IMG/VR virus record: IMGVR_UViG_3300043466_002594
Coordinates: 1-57,666 of that record
Direction: 5' to 3' (one strand)
Length of the DNA: 57,666 nucleotides
From: a virus
The position numbers were made by a program, and so were the translations under genes. Numbering within the stretch: position 1 is the first letter of the stretch; every line of letters starts with the position of its first letter. Below are positions 28,067 to 38,700 of the stretch, piece by piece. The notes below the pieces were generated by a model, which searched no databases, had not been told where the DNA came from, and saw only the letters and a program-made list of their open reading frames with translations.

Positions 28067-28291
28067 TTAACCGTTTAAAAGTTGTTTAACTCCATTTAAA
28101 GTTTCAACCTGAATTTTTTTATTGGTATTCATAGTGTTATCAACTCTTTCAATTAAACCATCTTTCATTCTAAGAGTATAACACTCACCCGTATCTAAAT
28201 CACAAACTTCTTTATAACCGTTACCGTTATCTCTTTCTGTTATTCGAGTGTTCTTACCCAAATAACTATCTAATATCTCTTTAGTACCCAT
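28067..28291 (-). CDS. Small hypothetical protein
   Basis: 74 residues with EVCDLDTGECYTLRMKDG in the middle, a beta-hairpin with two Cys, and a helical C-terminus (VETLNGVKQLLNG). It lies between the hub gene and the proline-rich gene. A TATTTAT element lies 12 nt upstream of the ATG. No function can be named. Confidence 0.55.
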   Translation of the reverse strand: MGTKEILDSYLGKNTRITERDNGNGYKEVCDLDTGECYTLRMKDGLIERVDNTMNTNKKIQVETLNGVKQLLNG

Positions 28292-28303
28292 AAGTTTTTA
28301 TTT

Positions 28304-28310
28304 ATAAATA
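28304..28310 (-). promoter_or_regulatory. TATTTAT element, candidate phage promoter
   Basis: Minus-strand AAGATATTTATAAATAAAA, 12 nt upstream of the 74-residue gene. The core is palindromic here, so it carries TATAAATA too. Confidence 0.45.
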
Positions 28311-28319
28311 TCTTTTATT

Positions 28320-31300
28320 TTAGAAATTTCCACTAATATATTGTACAGTTTGACTTCTACTATTATCAAGCGTTACTCCATCGGACAATACAGGGTTCAA
28401 AGTTACTCTAAATTTCACAGATTCTACTGGAGTGTCTGAACAATCCGAATCTAATTGAATGTCCTCTAAAGATATTGATAAACTTTGTTTGTCACTAGAA
28501 ATCAAGTTTGATATATTATATTGATAATCAGTTTGTGAACATTCAGATGGTGAAGTCACTTTATACTCCGCAACTATCATAACCCATTTTTCATTATTTG
28601 TGTTATTAACTGTCACAACAAATTTGGGGTCACCTACTGAGGTTCTTGTTATACTTAATAACTGTGTTGGTTCTGTCGAAGTTGCAGATTGTCTATTAAC
28701 TTGGTCGTATGCAAAAATCGCAGATTGAACTTGACTTTCAATATTTCCTAAATCAACAATATCCATGTCCTCATATATGGTTTCAGGTTTAATATTTTGT
28801 TTAGAATTTAAAATAATAAATTTAGTTATTTCTTTATAATTGTCCTCACTAATTGTCGCAACTCTACTTCTCCACCTATTAGATAAAAATGTAACAAACT
28901 TATCAGTATTTTGGAAAGATGCATATGGTACATTGTCGGTAGAACAAAAATATTCTTTTAAGAAGTTTGACTCTCCTGATTGTCCCCATGAACTTGTTAA
29001 ATCAATCCCCCCAAAATTGAAATTGTTTGACGAAAAACCTGCTGCCGAACCATTTGAATTTAACCAAATAAATGCATAAATTGTATGGGCTAACTTAATG
29101 TTTGCACCTCCATTTAAATTTAAAACAGAATTAACAATTTCGTACATTTGAGTTAAGTTAAATTCTTTTTTAACAATTTCAGCTTTAGTGTAAGATGCGT
29201 AGTCTGAATTAGATACACATTCTTGATTAGCAGATTTTGTACTTGCGGGACTATTATTCAATTCATAATTCAATAATCTTAATTGGTCAATTGAATTAGT
29301 TGTTGTATTCGAGGTTGGTCCGGTGGTTAGAGTCGGAGAAGTCACACTATTTGATGTTCCTGCGGCTGCGTTTGTATTTGTTACATTTTGTGTTGATTGC
29401 GCAACTTGAGGTGTATTTGAACTTGATTCAACTTTTAACTTATCCTTTATTATTTTTAAAAGATTTGTTCTTATCGTTTGGACAAATTGGTCAACTTTCG
29501 GTAAAGACGCGGTTGGTTGTCTAATACCGGTAATTGTGGTGTGAAACATACCAGGGACTATGTTATGTGTTACATCCAAAATCATATATGGTCCGCTGAA
29601 CATAGGTACATACCTCAAATTAAAATACATACTTGGTTGTATCATTGCGTTACCCATCATCATTATCTTACATTTATAACTTCTGTTTTTATAAATGTTA
29701 TATAAAGATAAATTCTGCGTTGCACCTCCTCTATTACCTGATTGGTTTGCCATTTGATTAATCACCTCTAATGACTCAGCAGTAGAGGTTCCTGCCTCTT
29801 GAGATACGTCAAAACTTTGGAATATTTGTTGATTTTGTGTCCCAATATCAACATTAAATCCTACAACTTTATTCGATTTGTCCCAATCTGTTTTACCAAC
29901 TTGATTTTCTACTAATGGATTAGAAGTTTTTCTCAAATCAAAAGCGTCATCTTTGAACCTGTAATCAACATTTTTATTTATTGCTAAATGTTCTGATGGT
30001 TTTGAGATGAAAAAACAAACCATTTTAGATGATGAATCTCTATAGTCAACATTCAAAAAAGTACCAAACAAAGTATTAGCGAATTCTAAAGTACCTTCGG
30101 GTCTAGGTTTTGGATTTTTAACCGCATCTTGTACATTATAGAAATTAACATACGATGGTATATTCATCACCATGAAGTTATTTCTTAATAAGACAGACTG
30201 AGCAAAACTTAATACTGACATTTTGGGACTAGCATCCATTATAAAATTTTTCAAATGAAAAATGTCGGCAATAACCGTGTCACCAATATTCCTACTAGCT
30301 CTATCTAATAATAGTAAATCTTCAAAAATTGTTTTATTTTTAAAATCACCACCAGAAATCCATTTATCGTTAGTTGCTTTAAATGACTCCCATAGTTCTA
30401 ATTTTGTCTGAGAACCATCTAAATCTTTTCTAACACCTTTACTGTTTTCAACAGTTATTAAAGGTAATTTAGACCTTAATGTTATCATTAAATTATCTAC
30501 AATTGTTCCTTGGAATCTGTCAACAGCACTTAGGTAGTTATCCATATTGTTAATGAATGTGACTTTACCCCAATTGTTGGTTGAACTCGGTACTAATGGG
30601 AACTGTGGTTCGGGAGGAGTTGTTACTGAGGCAATATATTGTGGGTCTAAAGGTGATTGTGAATAAAAACCGTAAATTTCAGTTATTGCAATTTTTGCTA
30701 AATTCAAATTGGTTTCTCCAGATATACCTACTTGTTCTCCAACAAACTTTATTTCCTGTGAAAAATTCCTAAATAATGAAAATTTATTTTCGTTTTGTTT
30801 ATAGATAGTTACAGTTGACCCATCATTTAAAGTAAAAATTTCTATTATTAATCCCACAAATTGTTGTGTAGGTAAAACAGGTGGTATTGGTAATGGGGAA
30901 ACCGAAGTTTGTGGTTGAGTTTGTGTTAATTTTTGTGTTGCATAAATTTTAATTATCGGTGCAAAATTTTTAATATTCTGTACATTAAATCCAACATTTA
31001 AATCTATGAAGAAATCGGTTATAAATGAACCACTATCTTTATAAGTGAGTTCAGGTATATCTGAAAATCCAACATATATTCTAAGAGTTTTCCATTCTTC
31101 AGGGAAATTTGTTTGTGATGTTGTTAATGTAACAGACCCCCCTTGAACTGGTAATGCGTCTGGTGTTGCTTCAGTATATTTTTCCCATGTGTATGGGTCT
31201 TCAATAAATTTATTGGAGAAACTGTAGAATAGTTTTTTATCGAATGACGATGGATTTCCATATTTGAATACGTAGTCAAAATTTAAAAATTCTTTAATGT

Positions 31301-34300
31301 ATGAATTAATTGTTTGACATTGAATTTCTTGAGTTCTTGAAACCGCTTCAGTACCTGTCGCACCTGTGGTACTTTGTTTCGGTACTTTCATCATTTCTCT
31401 CATTAAAAATTGGAAATTTTTGAAAGATTTTTCGGTTTTGGTTAAAGTTTCAGATAAATTTTTTAAATCGTAATCATATACTGATTTGGAAAAATTCAAA
31501 AATTCTTCTTCGAACTTATTTAAAATTTCTGTATCAAATGCCGAAAATATTTCGCTGATTTTTGAGTATCCTACAACAGGGTTGTGTAAACCAAAATTTT
31601 CTTGTGATGATACATCACTTTCGGTAAAAATTATTTTTATATATTCATCATACTCTGGTTTTTTTATTTTTGATAAATCAAAATATCCATAGTGAGGAGC
31701 CGCCCAAAAATTTCTAATTGAGCCATCGTACATTGCCTGATTACCCTTAACTTCCAATTTTAATTTGTCAATGTTACCTTCCTTAGTAAAACATTCATTA
31801 AATGTTTGATTAAGTAATGAACCTTGGGATGGTATCGGATATGTAAAAGTTTTTATTATATTATCCACATTAACAGACCATGGTATTACTCGTAAATCTC
31901 TCATAGGGTTGGCATCGTCAAACCCTTCAGGTTCGTTAATAATTGCCTCTGATACATAATTTAAAGTCACTCCACTATCGAAACCATTCTGAATATCTGT
32001 ATCAGTAAACGTACTATAAATCATATACCCCTGATAAAACACATTGAAGTCATTTATTAGTTTTGGATAAAAACCTGTGTTTATCAGAGTGGATGTTTCG
32101 GTACCAATGATTGTATCTTTTTCTAAAACTATGTCGATATTTGCACCATTAATTATTAAACCATAATTTCTAGTTGGTACATTAGTTATAGGGTCAAAAT
32201 TCTCAACTTGTTTAAAGTTTTGCCAACAATCATCTAATATGTCAATATTGTTTTCAACATATTTTTTGTATCTGTGGTAAATTGAACCAATTTTCAAAAT
32301 CCATGCATAGGGTACTTTATGTATTGCCCCGAATTTTTTCAAACTAGCCAAGATATAATCTAAATCTTCAACAGTAATATTTGAATCGGAAGTTTTATAA
32401 GTTTTATACTTTTCTCTTAGTGTTGATAGTGGTAAACTATTTAAGAACAAATACGCAGGTACGGTGTAAGGATAGTCATCATAATTTCTAAATTTTTCTA
32501 CCGCCTGTTGTATTGAATTCACATAAAACGGTGTATTCAACATGGAAGTTGTTTGATAAAACCCTACTTGTCCTGAATAATTGTAATAAATTAAATCCCC
32601 TTCAGTTACTAATTGTTCAGAACGTACTCTTTCGTTATAAAAATCAACTAGATTTGTTGTAGTATCAGCGGTTGGTACTGCAGTATTTTCGTATATAAAA
32701 TTAGTTATTGGTCTTTTTTCTAATGTAGATAAATTATAAGGAAAATTAGTAATAGTCTTATTTGACTTATTATAAGTCAAAATTTTTGTAGTGTTAAACG
32801 CCGCTTTATTATCCGAAATTGATTGACCATTAGCTAATTTATCTTTACACCAACTTAAATTAGTTAAAGGATAAATGTCTGAATAATCATAACTATTAGA
32901 GGAACTACTACCAGTAATGTAATTCAAAAATTCATCCTCTTTTTCCAAAGAAAGTAGTGGATTTGATTTAGTTTCTAAAATTTTATCTAAATTTAAAAAT
33001 TCAAATTGTGAATTTTGTACCGTATTTCTTATGTAATTTGTATTGAATATACCTCTAATAAAATTTTGCCAACTTTGTCCTGTACCTCCATTTGATATAT
33101 GTCTGAGTGTGGTTTCAAAATTAGATGAATTAATTCCATACTGTTTTATTTTTTCGATTAAAAATGGGTTATCGGTACCTAATGCGTAAAGCAAATTAGT
33201 TTTTTCAGCTTCTGCAATAATACTACTAACAAAATCTTTTTCTTGAGTTAAAGATTTTGCTCTTGATAGTCTCGAATAATAAATCGTATAGAATAGTCTT
33301 TCGTATATTTCAAAGAAAAATTTAACTTCTTCTTTATTGCCATAAACAATATTCTCAACAGGAAATTCTATAGCATTAAAACTAAGTCTATTAATATCGG
33401 TTTGTTCATTAGATACTGGTTCTGGATTATCTATTTCAGGATTTCTATTTACAAACGCATTAATAAATTCTTCAACAAATTCAACTTCAGGCCATTTTTC
33501 ATAAGAAGTAGCGTTAGTTAAATTAGAATACTTAGGGTCACCAGGGTACGCAACAATGTATTTTTCTTGCCCATTTTCTCCAGCGGTTTCTACAATATAT
33601 TGAGGCCATGGATATATCGGTAGGTTAGTATTATCACCACTTGATAAATTATCAGGATTTGCGTTCGAAACTGATGGGTCTAAAATCGCCTTCTTTCTGT
33701 CTGTGTCGTCTCTAACTTCCCACGCCTTTGCATGGACATCGTCCATTATTCTTAGAAACGCCTCTCCATTTGCAAAAATAACAGATAGAACATTTCTAAT
33801 CGTAGGCACAAATCCAATTCCGTTATCTTTTGATTGAATTTTTTCTGTTAAAGCTTTAGTAAGAGCGTCTTGAATTTTTTCTCGATATGATTTAACATCT
33901 TTGAACATTCTATTAATTTCACCTAAAAATGTTCTAAACAATGGTACAGGTGACTGTTCTTCATTTAAATCACCAAATTTGTAATACGTATATTCAGGAA
34001 CAATGCCCCCATCTTTCATTATAATTTTTCCCGAATTAAATGTCATATTTGTGTTTAGTTCGGCTTGTAATTTACTAATTTCATCGTTAGTAAATTTTTT
34101 CTTACTCGACCTTTGATTTAATGTTTTTTGTAAATTGACATCTTCGGGTTTATCAATTATTTCTAAAAATATGTCGAAGGTTATATTATTTGGGATAGCG
34201 CATTTTTCTAAGTTTCCATTTATTTCATATGACCCGTTAGTACCTACTGTTTCATTTTTATTCAAAATTTCATTATACTCAGTAATGTATTTTTTTAACT

Positions 34301-35456
34301 CCGCTAAGGCCACCTCTCGTTTCGATTGTTCATCGAACTCTTTTTTGAACGAATAAAGTTTTTCCCCACTTAAATTACTAACATAGAAATTTTCGTTATC
34401 CATATACTTATCTTTCCACGATTTTTGATAAGTTGCGATATTTCCCTGATATTCTCTTAACTTTTTTTCATATTCTTGTACGTTGTTTAATGGGTCAAGG
34501 TTTTGTTGTATATAAGATTCTAAAGTGTTTTTGATAAAATTCTCCAATCTATAATACATTTGGAGAATTGTTATCTCAGGAAAATCATCGGGTATTAGTC
34601 CTTTGGTTTTATATTCACTATACATCTCGTGCATTTTTTGTTTACCTAACGAAACCGATACACTAGATATATTTGCAAATTGTGACGGTCCTCCTTCAAC
34701 ACCTTTTATATCAATATTTTTTTGATACATTTGTGGTGTTGCAATTGCTGCCGCCATAGTTACCTCATTTAACACATTATATTTATAGGTAATCATACTA
34801 AGAGTAATATGGAAATTACCCGAAGATGTATTGTACCTACTATTAAAACTTTGTAACATTAATGGTAATCTTACCGCCTTTCCATAATATCCCTTTATAG
34901 TCAAATAAAATATGGGATATGGCATATTAAAAAATGCAGCATATGGTGAATTATTACCCGATTCAAATAACGCTCTACCTTTAACGTCTTCTAACTCAAT
35001 TGTTATCACAGGAGTAAAAGAGGTGTTTTGTTGTATAGAAATTGATGTTATACCTAACAATCCACTATCTACCGTACCATTATTTCCTCCCGATAAATTG
35101 GTTTGTTTTGCATAATACTCTTCATCCTTTGAATTAATCTTGTTTTCAGACTTTAGATTCTCCTGGCCTGTCAAATTATCCGTATAATCATTTTCAAGTA
35201 TTCGTTTACCGCCTGGTTTTAAGAAATTAATAGAGGCAATTGATGTATTTCGGATAATATCGTCATTATTAGACCCAACAGCTAATTTTGTTCTTGGAAT
35301 TGGTTTACATTCCAAATTAGCATACATGACTAAGTCTTCCTGACTTACGTATCTTTCTTTAGCGTTACCATTTTCATCAATAACTTTGTTTGGGTCTATT
35401 ATGGTAATGTTGTTGTAATCAAATTCTACTAATATGTTCTCTGAATTATCTGCCAT
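28320..35456 (-). CDS. Giant baseplate hub protein with gp27/gpD-like part and degenerate lysozyme-like domain
   Basis: 2378 residues. The N-terminal region (about 110-260) has FYLTIKGYYGKAVRLP, then FHITLSMITYKYNVL. Residues about 1930-1985 read MMMGNAMIQPSMYF, then FSGPYMILDVTHNIVPGMFH, the pattern of the hub fold shared by gp27 and late-control protein D. A Ser/Thr/Gln-rich linker (about 1995-2060) leads to a lysozyme/glucosaminidase-like domain (about 2070-2230) with NFNFGGIDL. In that domain the place where a catalytic Glu is expected reads WLNSNG. A beta-rich C-terminal domain ends the protein. It starts 11 nt inside the LysM-type gene. Expected role: central hub and puncturing part of the baseplate. 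Confidence 0.62.
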   Translation of the reverse strand: MADNSENILVEFDYNNITIIDPNKVIDENGNAKERYVSQEDLVMYANLECKPIPRTKLAVGSNNDDIIRNTSIASINFLKPGGKRILENDYTDNLTGQENLKSENKINSKDEEYYAKQTNLSGGNNGTVDSGLLGITSISIQQNTSFTPVITIELEDVKGRALFESGNNSPYAAFFNMPYPIFYLTIKGYYGKAVRLPLMLQSFNSRYNTSSGNFHITLSMITYKYNVLNEVTMAAAIATPQMYQKNIDIKGVEGGPSQFANISSVSVSLGKQKMHEMYSEYKTKGLIPDDFPEITILQMYYRLENFIKNTLESYIQQNLDPLNNVQEYEKKLREYQGNIATYQKSWKDKYMDNENFYVSNLSGEKLYSFKKEFDEQSKREVALAELKKYITEYNEILNKNETVGTNGSYEINGNLEKCAIPNNITFDIFLEIIDKPEDVNLQKTLNQRSSKKKFTNDEISKLQAELNTNMTFNSGKIIMKDGGIVPEYTYYKFGDLNEEQSPVPLFRTFLGEINRMFKDVKSYREKIQDALTKALTEKIQSKDNGIGFVPTIRNVLSVIFANGEAFLRIMDDVHAKAWEVRDDTDRKKAILDPSVSNANPDNLSSGDNTNLPIYPWPQYIVETAGENGQEKYIVAYPGDPKYSNLTNATSYEKWPEVEFVEEFINAFVNRNPEIDNPEPVSNEQTDINRLSFNAIEFPVENIVYGNKEEVKFFFEIYERLFYTIYYSRLSRAKSLTQEKDFVSSIIAEAEKTNLLYALGTDNPFLIEKIKQYGINSSNFETTLRHISNGGTGQSWQNFIRGIFNTNYIRNTVQNSQFEFLNLDKILETKSNPLLSLEKEDEFLNYITGSSSSNSYDYSDIYPLTNLSWCKDKLANGQSISDNKAAFNTTKILTYNKSNKTITNFPYNLSTLEKRPITNFIYENTAVPTADTTTNLVDFYNERVRSEQLVTEGDLIYYNYSGQVGFYQTTSMLNTPFYVNSIQQAVEKFRNYDDYPYTVPAYLFLNSLPLSTLREKYKTYKTSDSNITVEDLDYILASLKKFGAIHKVPYAWILKIGSIYHRYKKYVENNIDILDDCWQNFKQVENFDPITNVPTRNYGLIINGANIDIVLEKDTIIGTETSTLINTGFYPKLINDFNVFYQGYMIYSTFTDTDIQNGFDSGVTLNYVSEAIINEPEGFDDANPMRDLRVIPWSVNVDNIIKTFTYPIPSQGSLLNQTFNECFTKEGNIDKLKLEVKGNQAMYDGSIRNFWAAPHYGYFDLSKIKKPEYDEYIKIIFTESDVSSQENFGLHNPVVGYSKISEIFSAFDTEILNKFEEEFLNFSKSVYDYDLKNLSETLTKTEKSFKNFQFLMREMMKVPKQSTTGATGTEAVSRTQEIQCQTINSYIKEFLNFDYVFKYGNPSSFDKKLFYSFSNKFIEDPYTWEKYTEATPDALPVQGGSVTLTTSQTNFPEEWKTLRIYVGFSDIPELTYKDSGSFITDFFIDLNVGFNVQNIKNFAPIIKIYATQKLTQTQPQTSVSPLPIPPVLPTQQFVGLIIEIFTLNDGSTVTIYKQNENKFSLFRNFSQEIKFVGEQVGISGETNLNLAKIAITEIYGFYSQSPLDPQYIASVTTPPEPQFPLVPSSTNNWGKVTFINNMDNYLSAVDRFQGTIVDNLMITLRSKLPLITVENSKGVRKDLDGSQTKLELWESFKATNDKWISGGDFKNKTIFEDLLLLDRASRNIGDTVIADIFHLKNFIMDASPKMSVLSFAQSVLLRNNFMVMNIPSYVNFYNVQDAVKNPKPRPEGTLEFANTLFGTFLNVDYRDSSSKMVCFFISKPSEHLAINKNVDYRFKDDAFDLRKTSNPLVENQVGKTDWDKSNKVVGFNVDIGTQNQQIFQSFDVSQEAGTSTAESLEVINQMANQSGNRGGATQNLSLYNIYKNRSYKCKIMMMGNAMIQPSMYFNLRYVPMFSGPYMILDVTHNIVPGMFHTTITGIRQPTASLPKVDQFVQTIRTNLLKIIKDKLKVESSSNTPQVAQSTQNVTNTNAAAGTSNSVTSPTLTTGPTSNTTTNSIDQLRLLNYELNNSPASTKSANQECVSNSDYASYTKAEIVKKEFNLTQMYEIVNSVLNLNGGANIKLAHTIYAFIWLNSNGSAAGFSSNNFNFGGIDLTSSWGQSGESNFLKEYFCSTDNVPYASFQNTDKFVTFLSNRWRSRVATISEDNYKEITKFIILNSKQNIKPETIYEDMDIVDLGNIESQVQSAIFAYDQVNRQSATSTEPTQLLSITRTSVGDPKFVVTVNNTNNEKWVMIVAEYKVTSPSECSQTDYQYNISNLISSDKQSLSISLEDIQLDSDCSDTPVESVKFRVTLNPVLSDGVTLDNSRSQTVQYISGNF

Positions 35457-35772
35457 AATAAAAGAAATGATTGTCTAACTGATTTTTATAGTCCTGTAAT
35501 GAAGTTATCAGCGGAAATGGAATAGTCAATACACTGCCATCAACTATATTCCATTCTTGTCCTCCAAATTTTGGGTTACCCATTAAAATTAACCACCCAA
35601 AAAAAGGAGTCCCATAATATTGTTGTGATACCTTATCTAATCTAGATTGACCAACTTTATAAATGTACCTTTTGTCAGTACTTTTAGAAGGCAAATCAAC
35701 ATATGTCACTACCGATGGTGAACCATCAACAAGAAACTCACTATATCTATTATAATATTGTTTTTTTGCCAT
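35446..35772 (-). CDS. LysM-type baseplate protein (gp53/gpX-like)
   Basis: 108 residues. The segment YKVGQSRLDKVSQQYYGT, followed by FGWLILMGNP and then DGSVLTIPFP, is a LysM-like fold as in P2 gpX and the LysM part of T4 gp53. In contractile tails such small proteins bind the hub and wedge rather than free peptidoglycan. The gene follows the 1684-residue gene after 3 nt and overlaps the start of the hub gene by 11 nt. Confidence 0.68.
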   Translation of the reverse strand: MAKKQYYNRYSEFLVDGSPSVVTYVDLPSKSTDKRYIYKVGQSRLDKVSQQYYGTPFFGWLILMGNPKFGGQEWNIVDGSVLTIPFPLITSLQDYKNQLDNHFFYYGR

Positions 35773-35775
35773 AAC

Positions 35776-38700
35776 TTATGAATTGAATTTTGCTTTTCCT
35801 ATATATGTACTATCCTCACCGGTATTTCCTCCACTATATAACTGTGAAATAGCAGTTTTTTGAGTTTCCGCATCAGTTCCAGGTACTGTGGTATAAGTAA
35901 ATTTACGAGTTTTTCCTTTAGGGTATAGTTTTTCGTCCAAACCTTCAGAAAAATCTTTAAATTCACTACTTTTCTTAAAGTCTTTATATAACTTTTCTTC
36001 GGCGGAAATTTCTTTACTGTATTCTTTAGCTAAATCATCAACAATATCCTCGAATTTCTTTTTTAATTTTTGTGGGTCTTTTACATTTTCTAAATCACCT
36101 TTTATTACCGCATTTACAAATTCTTGACGTTTTGTTCTATTATCAAAAATTCTACCGACAACTAAAAAGAATGTTTTTTCCGGTGTTGGTGACTCTGCAT
36201 TACCTATAAAATCTTGATATATCGGGATAAAATCTGCAGTAAAATCACCTATTGGTTCAAATATCTTTTTATCTTGTAAAAATTCATAATACTCTTCTAG
36301 CGTTAATTGTAATCTCGCAATATCATTCCACAATTCATCATCTGTTGTTGTTATAGTATCGTCATCAATGGTTGTTGATTCACTCACCTTATCAGTTCCC
36401 GAAAGAGTGTAGGGTCTTGGAACTCCCTTATCAATAATTTTACCATCAGTTAAATCTGCAACCAAATTTATTTTTCTTAAATTTTGCACATAATCTTGTT
36501 CCAACAAAACTAATTCCTGTATAGTAGTGAATATTCCGTTTGAGAATTCAGAAGAAAGAGAATTAATATAATCGACCATATTGGTAATGACCGCAGATAA
36601 ATCTTTTGGTTGCCATTCAATAGTGTTTAATTCACTAATAATTGGGTTAGTTTGGTCCTGAATTTCTAATATTACTTTATCAAAAATTTCTTTTATTTTC
36701 GCGTCCATTTTATTTGGGGCTCCGTAAATTGGAGCCGAGCCAACTTCATCCAAATCAACATTAAGTAAACCTTCACTATATAATCTATTATTACTTATAA
36801 TCTGAACAATACCTTGGTTTGTATTCAACATTATTTTTTCTAAAAGATTAGGAACCGCATCAATATATCCTTTTGTTTGGTCAAACAGGGTATCCATTAT
36901 TTTTTGATATGCTATTTCACCAGTTTGACCACTTTCAACAGGTATATTAGTTATAATTTCACCAATTGTTGTTCCTCCATCATTAGTTCGTTGGTTCTCT
37001 ACATTAGCAACTGTTGCTGGTTGTTCTGACTGTTCAATTGAGTCTATTAATTTCTTATCAATTACTTTCCATGAATCATCAGTCCATGTTGACCTTTCAT
37101 CATAAATTTCTGTGTTAGCATAATAATTAAATGACAACGCATTCTGCAATTGGTCAACTGGTTCTTTCAATCCATGTCCTCCAATCATGGAAAAAGACAT
37201 TTGAACTTTCACCACCATTGGTTGTAATCCAATACCCTCAGGATTCATATCATAAATTAATGGCTCATATGTAAATGCTATATTATCAGGCACTATCTTA
37301 CAATTATAAAAATCTCCAATTCTTAATATTAAAATGGGGGGAGCTCCAAATGAAGTGTTAATTGCATCATTTGTTTTTGGTTTACCATCCGCTCCTATAG
37401 TAGGAACTGTTTCTCCAGGTCTAGTACACTGATTAAGGAAAGTTAATCTAGCATTTAAACCCTCAGGTGTCATTGAGTGGAACGCCGGATTAAAATATTT
37501 AATTTTTTCTTTAATCGAATCATATACCATTGGTACGTCTTGTTTTAGTACCTCAAAATAATCACATTCACTTAATAAGTTTCTTAATATTTTTTTACTA
37601 ATACCTTCTTTTAGTTTCTTCTCAATAGTTATGGTTGGTTGTGGTTTTGGAAACTGAGGGGTTATACCTTGTCCTGATGTTTCGTCAGAAGGTGGGTTTT
37701 CAATTGTGGTTGTTTGACCTGTAACTTTATTAACAAATGTGGTTTCTTCTTTTGGTATATCAGTAAAAGAAATGTTAGTAATTCTAACTCTTCTACATGC
37801 CATAGCACTTACAGAATAAATTAACGAACCTTGATTAGTTTTACCATTTTTATCAACAGTTTCTCCACTACATATAATTGGGTTTTGTGAAATATTCCCT
37901 TCCCCCACAGGAATAGTTGTACCTTCTCCAAACCCTCCAGCTGAATTTATTTTTAAAGAGCCATCCTCTAAATATTTTTTAAACGAAACATCACCTTCAG
38001 AATAATTTTGTAGATATTGTATTACAGAATCTACTCTCCTTTCTGAAAGTTTTTGATTATATTCAGGCGTCGCTTTAGCCGAAGCGGCTCCCTCTAAAGT
38101 TATAGAAATAGTACCTTTTTGTTCTGACAATATCTTGTATAAATCTTGCACCATACAAGATGAACCCGAACTTATTTTATTAAAATTATCCGTAACATAA
38201 CCATCAAAAAATTCTAAGACACTACCATTAAAATCATCAGTATTAAATAAATTAGTGGCTTGAGCTAGATATACCTGTTTATTATTAACATATGAGTTGT
38301 AAGCACTCAAATAATCCTCATTTGATGTTGTACCATTATTAGGTCCAGGTACATTATTATCAAAATAAAATGACAAATTAGTATAAGTACCAGCAAATGC
38401 TTCTAATTCAGGTTTATTAGACACTATTTTTGTTTCAGGTACATCACCATATAAATCAGATGTACAAACTTCAGGGTCTTTTGGTATTGATTCAACAACA
38501 TAGTTTACCTCTTCTTCGGTTAATTGTGGATTATTCAAAATTTCTTGGTAGGTATATAAATCCTTGGCCGGTATAGTATTAAATTTTTGGGCTAACTCAT
38601 ATATATCGTACTTTACACACCCCGCAAAAAAGGAGTCAATTATTGAATCAACTCTTTCTCTTGCCGCACCTTTCAATTGTTTTTCAATAATTAAATTCAT

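Noticed and set aside
27672-28070. 132-codon plus-strand frame with Gly/Ala-rich protein
   Set aside because: It is the antisense shadow of the polyproline linker; Gly-rich sequence is what the reverse of Pro codons gives.
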